Positions 13,522 to 17,754 of a stretch of DNA of 17,754 bases are shown here, piece by piece. The position numbers and the translations under genes were made by a program. The stretch comes from DATEPR01 sp036503065. Its GTDB lineage: Bacteria; Actinomycetota; Actinomycetes; Mycobacteriales; Pseudonocardiaceae. The stretch's first letter is position 1. Every line of letters begins with the position of its first letter. Location of the stretch: the NCBI GenBank assembly GCA_036503065.1, contig DASXXM010000676.1, positions 1 to 17,754 of the forward strand, in the 5' to 3' direction. The notes beneath the pieces are model-generated. The model was not told where the DNA came from. It did no database searches and saw only the letters and a program-made list of their open reading frames with translations.

Positions 13522-15607
13522 ATGTGCTCGGGATGGGTACCCGCGCCAGGCAGGACTGCCGTGCCGCGATGATGTCCGGGTCGTCCGGTGCCAATGCCAG
13601 CGCCCGGTCCAGATCGATCAGCGCCTCGTCCCACCGCTCGTCGTTCTGGTAGGCGAACGCACGGTTGTAGAGCAGCGTCGTGTCGTCCGGATTCAGGTCG
13701 ACCGCCCGCCGCAGGTCCGCGATGGCCGCGTCGGGACGGCCGGTCGCACAGGCCAGCGCCGCGCGGCTGGCCAGCGCGGTGACCAGGTCCGGATCGATCG
13801 CGAGCGCGCGGTCGAACTCGGCCAGTGCCTCGGCGAAGTGTTCGCGTTCGGTGTGCGCCTGCCCGAGCACGACGTGCAGGTGCGCGTTGTCTGGATCGCG
13901 TGCCAACCCTGCCGTCGCGTCGTCCGTCGCGGCATCGAGGTCGCCCCGGTCGAGTTGGATGCCGGCGCGGTTGACGTAGGCGTCCACGAAATCGGGGTCC
14001 AGTTCCAGCGTGTAGCTGAAGTCGGCGATGGCACCGTCGGCGTCGCCGAGTTCGGCGCGCAGGTCGCCCCGGTTGTAGTACGCCTCGGGGAACGGCGGGG
14101 ACAGGTTGATGGCCTGCTCGTAGTCGGCGAGCGCGTCCTCGTACCTGCCCAGCCGACGCAGCAGCGCCGCCCGGTCGAAGTAGTACTCGGCGTAGTTGGC
14201 GTCCAGCGCGATCACCGTCGTGTAGTCGGCGATGGCGTCCTCGTACCGACGGAGGGCGGCGAGGACCTGCGCGCGATTGTAGCGCAGCACCGACCGGTGC
14301 AGGGCGTGCTCGTCCGGCGCCAGTTCCCGGTCCAGGCCGGCGAGGCAGTCGTCCAGCAGGTCGAGCGCGGCGGCCGGGTTGCCCTGGTGGAATTCGATGA
14401 GTGCCAACCCGTTGCGGTTGAACGCGCTGTTGAACGCCCGCGTCGCGGGGTCGGGCAGGATGCCGGCGATGGCGACGGCCTCGTTGGCCCAGGCGCGGGC
14501 CAGCACGTGGTCACGTTGTTCCGGTTCGAAGTGCCGCGTGTAGAGCATGGCCGTGGCATAGGCCGCCTGCATGTGGATGCTCGGCGACGTGGTCTGCGTC
14601 CGCACGTCGTCGTAGAGCGGGAGCGCGTCCTGCGGGCGGCCGAGTGCGGCCAGCGCCGTGGTCATCCTGGTGGTGAATGTCCACCACTGTTCGAGGTCGG
14701 TGTCGTGGCTGACCATGGCCCGTCCGCGCGTCCCGAAATCGACCACGGCGTGGTAGTAGCAGAGGTCCACGCAGTGATCCAGCGCGCGCGCCAGTGCTGG
14801 TAGACCGGCGCCGACGGGATCGCTGCCGTGTTCGCGGTGGTACGGGATGGCGCCGATGATCAGTGAGGGCTCGCCGCGGGCGGCCAGTTCGTCGGCGCGG
14901 GCATCGTGCAACCGGGCCCGTTCGCCGCTGTCCAGCTCGTGGTACGCCGCGATGGCAGCCGGATCGTCCGTCGTGCCGTCGCTGTCCACATAGGACAGTG
15001 GCACCCCGGTCGGTGCGGCCGCGGTGCCGTCGATCCGGACACAGTACCGGTCGAGCGCGGGTTCCAGGGGCACCGCAGCGGGCCCGGCGGGCTCGGTCAG
15101 CGGCCCGGTGCCGGTGGTGATCACCACGGTCAACAGCGCCGGGTCGATGCGGCGCACCAGGACGGCGAGGAACTCGCGGTCGGTGGGATCGGCCTCGTGC
15201 ACGTCGTCCACCACGAGGGCACGCGGCTGGGCCCCGCGAGCCCGCAGGTAGTCGGCGAGGAAGTCGACGAGGCCGTGGGCGATCCGCAGGGTGCGTAGCC
15301 GGGAGTAGAAGCGGGTCCGTTCCCGCGGCACCGCGAGCGAGGTCAGCGTCTCGCGGGTGGCCGGCACGACCCCGCGCAGTTCCGGTGTGGTCGCCAGCAC
15401 CTCGATGTTGTGCCGGATCACCAACTCGGGCACCAGGTCCAGCGCGTCGGGCACGATCTCCCGCAGCAGCGTGCCGACCGCCGTGTACGGGCCGCGCAGC
15501 CGACGATGGGCGTTGACGACGGCGAGCGCGGGTGGCAGCGCCAACTCCGACCGGGCGCCGACGCGATCGGCGTGCAGTGGTGCCCTGACCCAATAATGTG
15601 CGGCCAT
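13514..15607 (-). CDS. TPR protein with degenerate STAND/ATPase-like N-terminus (RiPP cluster)
   Basis: The 697-residue cytoplasmic protein probably acts as a scaffold or regulator. About 440-680 holds seven consecutive tetratricopeptide repeats with strong consensus (for example YEDALADYEQAINLSPP, FAEALAEFDRALAIDPD). The N-terminus (about 20-170) has NAHRRLRGPYTAVGTLLRE and a Walker-B-like ALVVDDVHEADPTDREFLAVLVRR (130-153), like the ATPase of LAL/STAND proteins. No Walker A (GxxGxGKT) is present, so ATP hydrolysis is doubtful. There is no HTH. The same frame stays open to 16489, but the true start is the ATG at 15607. There AGGGGA overlaps the protease stop 11 bp upstream, and protein-like sequence begins. 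Tight coupling to the RRE-protease gene suggests a shared peptide-maturation job. The exact role is unknown. Confidence 0.82.
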   Translation of the reverse strand: MAAHYWVRAPLHADRVGARSELALPPALAVVNAHRRLRGPYTAVGTLLREIVPDALDLVPELVIRHNIEVLATTPELRGVVPATRETLTSLAVPRERTRFYSRLRTLRIAHGLVDFLADYLRARGAQPRALVVDDVHEADPTDREFLAVLVRRIDPALLTVVITTGTGPLTEPAGPAAVPLEPALDRYCVRIDGTAAAPTGVPLSYVDSDGTTDDPAAIAAYHELDSGERARLHDARADELAARGEPSLIIGAIPYHREHGSDPVGAGLPALARALDHCVDLCYYHAVVDFGTRGRAMVSHDTDLEQWWTFTTRMTTALAALGRPQDALPLYDDVRTQTTSPSIHMQAAYATAMLYTRHFEPEQRDHVLARAWANEAVAIAGILPDPATRAFNSAFNRNGLALIEFHQGNPAAALDLLDDCLAGLDRELAPDEHALHRSVLRYNRAQVLAALRRYEDAIADYTTVIALDANYAEYYFDRAALLRRLGRYEDALADYEQAINLSPPFPEAYYNRGDLRAELGDADGAIADFSYTLELDPDFVDAYVNRAGIQLDRGDLDAATDDATAGLARDPDNAHLHVVLGQAHTEREHFAEALAEFDRALAIDPDLVTALASRAALACATGRPDAAIADLRRAVDLNPDDTTLLYNRAFAYQNDERWDEALIDLDRALALAPDDPDIIAARQSCLARVPIPSTSG

Positions 15608-15618
15608 TGAAATGTCCC

Positions 15619-16821
15619 CTATCCCACGACGTGCTGGAAGCTCGTCGTGCGCCGACGGCGCCGATCGCGGATGTTCAGCACCACGATCAGTAGAATCTGC
15701 GCCACGTTGAGGCCGACGAAGATGCCGGAGTCGAGCAGTGCGCCAAAACTGTTGCCAGGATTGAAGAATCGACCGAGCACGCCGCTCAGGAACAGGTATC
15801 CGGTCGGTACCACGACGATGACGAACGTCCCGATGGTGGCCAGGTATCCGGCGAGCATCAGCCACGCGTACCAGCGAGCCACCGCGCGATCGGTGGGATG
15901 CCACGACGACTCGTCCAGCAACGGCCGGCCCAACAGCCGCCGAACGGCGTTGCCGAGCACACCTTTGGCCACGGTGTGCAGATCCACGCACCCCAACGCG
16001 GTGGTGGCCAGAATGTACAGATCGGTGCGCAGATAGAAATACAACTGCCAGATCAGCCGCAACAATGTGCCGTAGGCCAGCGCCATGCACAGCCTGCCGA
16101 CAACGGACAACGTGCCGTCGGGCATCCGGGTCGCGGCGGCGGTGAGCACCAGCACGGCCATGACCAGCACGTCGGCCACCATGCCGGCGACGATCGGCAG
16201 GATCCGCCGGCGTCGCGGCACCGTCACGAGGCCGTCGAGCGCGGTCTCGAACACGATGAAGTACAGCCGGTGCCCGATCGAGAGCCGGGAACGCAGGCCC
16301 AGGCGCCGCCCGGCCATGGTGTGGAACCACTCGTGCACAAGGAGAAACGGGAACTGGCCGACGAAGGTGACCAGCTCGACCACGGTGAAGGACCTGGTGA
16401 AGAACAGATCCTGATAGTGCGGCACGAGCCGGGGCGACCGAACCATGGCGACGAGCGCGGCAGTCACCAACAGGCCGTAGCAGAGCCACGCCGGCACGGA
16501 GAACAGCGCGCGACCCAGCCGCTGCCAGCGCACCGGCGCCGCCGTTGCCGCGGGCTGGCCGTCGGCGCGCACGAAACCGAGCTCGTCGAGGGCGCCGAGC
16601 ATGTCGAGGATGTCGACCTGTTCGCCGTAGGTCTGCTGGTACCAGTCGGCCGCCTCGCGGGGCGTCACCCCGCTGGCCAGCCTGCGGACCAGTGCCGCCC
16701 CGTCCGCGGGGAGCACCGCGTAGGAGTCGATGTCCAGCCGGCCGACGGTCACCTCGTCGCCGTCGGCCAGGTACGTCAGCGGATGCAGGGCGACCGATCG
16801 GTCCAGGCTGTCGTCGTCCAT
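15619..16821 (-). CDS. PqqD/RRE-like domain fused to M50-type membrane zinc metalloprotease
   Basis: The 400-residue protein sits just after the tiny precursor gene. Residues 14-85 look like a PqqD-type winged RiPP-recognition domain (SYAVLPADGAALVRRLASGVTPREAADWY, then DILDMLGALDELGFV), a fold that captures leader peptides. From about 100 onward come about seven membrane helices. HEWFH (163-167) is the HExxH zinc site within a helix, and D267 in YLRTDLYIL occupies the position of the third ligand of site-2-protease/YydH-like enzymes, although the usual LDG is altered to TDL. It likely cleaves the leader or exports the product at the membrane. The ATG at 16821 (GGGG just upstream) is preferred over the GTG two codons earlier. 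It lies 65 bp downstream of the precursor gene, across a perfect stem-loop, and 11 bp before the TPR gene. Loss of activity cannot be excluded. Confidence 0.82.
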   Translation of the reverse strand: MDDDSLDRSVALHPLTYLADGDEVTVGRLDIDSYAVLPADGAALVRRLASGVTPREAADWYQQTYGEQVDILDMLGALDELGFVRADGQPAATAAPVRWQRLGRALFSVPAWLCYGLLVTAALVAMVRSPRLVPHYQDLFFTRSFTVVELVTFVGQFPFLLVHEWFHTMAGRRLGLRSRLSIGHRLYFIVFETALDGLVTVPRRRRILPIVAGMVADVLVMAVLVLTAAATRMPDGTLSVVGRLCMALAYGTLLRLIWQLYFYLRTDLYILATTALGCVDLHTVAKGVLGNAVRRLLGRPLLDESSWHPTDRAVARWYAWLMLAGYLATIGTFVIVVVPTGYLFLSGVLGRFFNPGNSFGALLDSGIFVGLNVAQILLIVVLNIRDRRRRRTTSFQHVVG

Positions 16822-16842
16822 ATGCACCCCAAACGGTCGGGA

Positions 16843-16866
16843 TCAGGTGTGGCGGACCACACCTGA
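16843..16866 (-). terminator. Stem-loop between precursor and protease genes (probable attenuator)
   Basis: TCAGGTGTGG and CCACACCTGA are perfect 10-bp arms around a tetraloop, placed 20 bp after the precursor stop and 21 bp before the protease start. In RiPP operons a leaky terminator here commonly lets precursor mRNA exceed that of processing genes. That role is inferred. Confidence 0.7.
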
Positions 16867-16886
16867 CCTACCCTGTGACCGAGAAA

Positions 16887-16973
16887 TCAGACGGCCACGC
16901 AGCCGCCGTACAGCGGCTGCGCCGCACTGGTGAGACGGACCGAACCTGCCTTGCGGACCGTGATCTTCTTCAT
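16887..16973 (-). CDS. Putative RiPP precursor peptide, 28 residues
   Basis: A very short gene runs from an ATG with GAGGAGG seven bases upstream, the best ribosome site in the cluster, to a TGA at 16887. The peptide begins MKKITVRKAGSVRLTSAAQ and ends PLYGGCVAV. It carries five Lys/Arg and no Asp/Glu, all in the first 13 residues. Alternating ITV and SVRLT look suited to pair as a beta-strand with a PqqD/RRE domain, which the next gene encodes. The last eight residues contain the only Tyr (Y22) and Cys (C25), followed by small residues, and make a plausible core. It is first in the leftward operon and divergent from a P450. The class is not recognised, and no double-glycine cut site is evident. 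Cleavage position and modification are unknown. That it is a real gene is supported by its ribosome site, position and context. Confidence 0.78.
   Translation of the reverse strand: MKKITVRKAGSVRLTSAAQPLYGGCVAV
16899..16920 (-). other. Perfect 8-bp stem with 6-nt loop inside the core-peptide coding region
   Basis: GCAGCCGC and GCGGCTGC flank six bases within codons for the AQPLYGGC part of the precursor. It is followed at 16843-16866 by a second stem-loop, so the precursor mRNA ends in two tandem hairpins. This may stabilise the transcript or be a by-product of codon choice. Confidence 0.5.
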
Positions 16974-17105
16974 TGCACACCTCCTCGGTGTCTCCGATCT
17001 CCACTTCCGGCTCCCGCGTCCTGCCGGAACGGCGACCATCGCGCAACCGGCCGCCATCGTGGGTCGACCCTGCACCACGGGCCGTTAGAGATTCTTTAGC
17101 CGTTC

Positions 17106-17219
17106 ATGAGAGGCCCCGGTGACCTGCTGCTCCAGTTGGCGGCGGGTGTCAGGGAGCGAGTCGACAGAGGGCGTCCAGTGGTCAGTTGGACGGATACATC
17201 GTGGTCATCTGGACGCTGA
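17106..17219 (+). CDS. Doubtful 37-codon small open frame
   Basis: An ATG follows the AT-rich island directly and without a ribosome site. It opens a 37-codon frame starting MRGPGDLLLQLAAGVRERVD. The first 27 codons look protein-like and the end (SWTDTSWSSGR) does not. Third-position GC is only moderate. It could be a leaderless small protein or a decayed gene fragment, or it may be chance. No family is recognised. Confidence 0.22.
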   Translation: MRGPGDLLLQLAAGVRERVDRGRPVVSWTDTSWSSGR

Positions 17220-17237
17220 TCGGCGGCATTGTGGTCA
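17178..17237. promoter_or_regulatory. Direct repeats GTGGTCA-N2-TGGACG, possible SARP or other regulator sites
   Basis: The composite GTGGTCA, two bases, TGGACG occurs at 17178-17192 and again 23 bp on at 17201-17215. A third GTGGTCA is at 17231-17237. SARP proteins bind direct heptamer repeats at about 11- or 22-bp intervals, and a SARP gene is in this cluster. The link is inference. Confidence 0.4.
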
Positions 17238-17260
17238 TGCGCATCCGCTCTGTGCCCTAA
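17186..17260 (+). CDS. Doubtful 24-codon hydrophobic peptide frame upstream of P450
   Basis: From a TTG at 17186 (or the GTG at 17201) to the TAA at 17258 the frame encodes DGYIVVIWTLIGGIVVM followed by RIRSVP. This is a single strongly hydrophobic segment with a basic end, like a one-helix membrane peptide. It ends 38 bp before the P450 start. The ribosome site is poor (AGAGGG, about 13 bases ahead). It may be a small membrane or immunity peptide, or a by-product of the direct repeats it overlaps. Confidence 0.25.
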   Translation: MDGYIVVIWTLIGGIVVMRIRSVP

Positions 17261-17265
17261 GGTGA

Positions 17266-17278
17266 TAAACGTCGTTTA
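17266..17278. promoter_or_regulatory. 13-bp palindrome upstream of the P450 gene
   Basis: TAAACG and CGTTTA are perfect arms around one central T, ending 20 bp before the P450 start codon. Its size and place fit an operator for a TetR-like or similar repressor, or a promoter-overlapping site. No such repressor gene is in the window. Confidence 0.4.
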
Positions 17279-17298
17279 CCGCAACCAGGGAGCATGCC

Positions 17299-17754
17299 TT
17301 GTCCTCGACGACGATCAGCGGAGCGCCGTTGCCACTGCCGTTGCCCAACGAGAAGCAGTGCCCCTTCGGCCCGGTGCCGGAAATGGCCGAGATCAGGCAG
17401 CGGGCGCAGGTGGTGAAGGTCGCCTGCCCGACCGGGATCGACGCGTGGCTGGTCACCAGCTACGCCCACGTGCGGGAGGTGATGGGCGACCCGCAGCGGT
17501 TCAGCAACCACTCCGGACAGGCAGGGCACATCCTGGCCAACATGCCGCCGACCCTCCCGGTCGAGGAGGGCGACTTCTTCCGCATGGACGGGCCGGACCA
17601 CGAGCGCTTCCGCCGCGTGTTCGCGCCGGCTGTGTCCACGGTGAAGCGGATCGAGTTGTTCCGGCCGATGGTGCAGCGGACCGTGGACGAGCTGTTGGAC
17701 GGTCTGGCTGATGTCACTGGGCCGATCGACCTGCATGACAAGTTCTCCAAGCCG
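17299..17754 (+). CDS. Cytochrome P450, N-terminal 152 codons (cut by window edge)
   Basis: This is the beginning of a soluble bacterial cytochrome P450, a haem monooxygenase that oxidises or cross-links a substrate with electrons from ferredoxin partners. Seen are the N-terminal CPFGPVPEMAEIRQRA, the beta-1 segment AWLVTSYAHVREVMGDPQRFSNH, and the helix C segment FFRMDGPDHERFRRVFAPAVS, which in P450s contacts the haem propionates (H, R/FRR). The haem-Cys loop lies beyond the window. The start is TTG with AGGGAG six bases upstream; an ATG at 17294 is in another frame. It diverges from the 28-residue precursor gene across 325 bp. P450s paired with tiny precursors are known to make aromatic cross-links in RiPPs (for example biarylitides and atropopeptides). 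That the substrate here is the nearby peptide is inferred. A housekeeping or unrelated P450 remains possible. Confidence 0.9.
   Translation, partial: MSSTTISGAPLPLPLPNEKQCPFGPVPEMAEIRQRAQVVKVACPTGIDAWLVTSYAHVREVMGDPQRFSNHSGQAGHILANMPPTLPVEEGDFFRMDGPDHERFRRVFAPAVSTVKRIELFRPMVQRTVDELLDGLADVTGPIDLHDKFSKP

Larger units (their letters stand above)
16974..17298. promoter_or_regulatory. 325-bp divergent control region between precursor and P450 genes
   Basis: The region holds the precursor's ribosome site (16981-16987), an AT-rich island at about 17085-17106 (TTAGAGATTCTTTAG) that may contain a promoter, direct repeats at 17178-17237 and a palindrome at 17266-17278 close to the P450 start. No certain -35/-10 pair could be assigned. 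Two doubtful small open frames are listed separately. Confidence 0.55.

Noticed and set aside
13472..14803. 443-codon plus-strand open frame over the TPR gene
   Set aside because: Antisense of seven consensus TPR repeats; Val/Arg/Gly-rich without domain or ribosome site.
15608..16489. N-terminal extension making the TPR protein 991 residues long
   Set aside because: The frame stays open but overlaps the protease gene on the same strand and reads as Arg/Ala/His-rich shadow sequence. A good ribosome site and ATG at 15607 mark the real start.
16887..16973. Assignment to a known class such as daptides, lanthipeptides, biarylitides or mycofactocin
   Set aside because: The core lacks the C-terminal Thr of daptides, the Ser/Thr-Cys patterns and enzymes of lanthipeptides, the five-residue aromatic core of biarylitides and the mycofactocin ending. 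Only general RiPP logic is supported.

Overview
The window is GC-rich throughout, its genes use mostly GTG/GTC/CTG-type codons, and three genes appear to start with TTG. SARP-type regulation, a large secretome and probable leaderless transcripts point to a filamentous actinomycete, perhaps of the Pseudonocardiales. The genus is inference only. No rRNA, tRNA, CRISPR array or insertion sequence was recognised.

Region 1 (1-1224) is a divergent arsenic/metal resistance locus. Leftward run arsR, a shrunken arsC remnant and the 5' end of a chromate transporter gene (chrA, cut by the window edge). Rightward runs arsI/cadI, encoding an organoarsenical C-As lyase-type dioxygenase. A 28-bp inverted repeat between the two is the likely ArsR operator. 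Region 2 (1225-2313) is a gene-poor tract with about four diverged copies of a ~115-bp unit. Each carries the palindrome GTGCTATAGCAC or a relative, plus AGCAAAC/AGCAAAT heptamers.

Region 3 (2314-5672) holds a PF04672-type SAM methyltransferase and an ABC exporter divergent from a MarR regulator. The exporter and marR share a perfect 21-bp palindrome. Region 4 (5691-10650) holds a secreted ricin-type lectin, a DUF2079 membrane protein, a secreted GH79 glycosidase with an elaborate AT-rich promoter/operator, and a YeeE/YedE (TsuA-like) sulfur transporter. Clear bidirectional hairpin terminators separate the convergent pairs.

Region 5 (10643-17754, end not reached) is the most interesting part. 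It looks like an undescribed or rarely described RiPP (ribosomally made, modified peptide) gene cluster. A 28-residue, highly basic precursor gene (16887-16973) with a strong ribosome binding site is followed on the same strand by three genes. They are a PqqD/RRE-like domain fused to an M50-type membrane metalloprotease, a seven-repeat TPR protein with a degenerate ATPase-like N-terminus, and a SARP-NB-ARC-TPR regulator. A cytochrome P450 gene diverges from the precursor and runs off the right edge. A perfect 10-bp stem-loop lies between the precursor and the protease gene and could set precursor excess. The working model has the RRE domain capturing the leader, the P450 and any genes beyond the window modifying the C-terminal core (single Tyr, single Cys), the M50 protease cleaving at the membrane, and the SARP protein activating the cluster. 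This model is inference from gene content and order.
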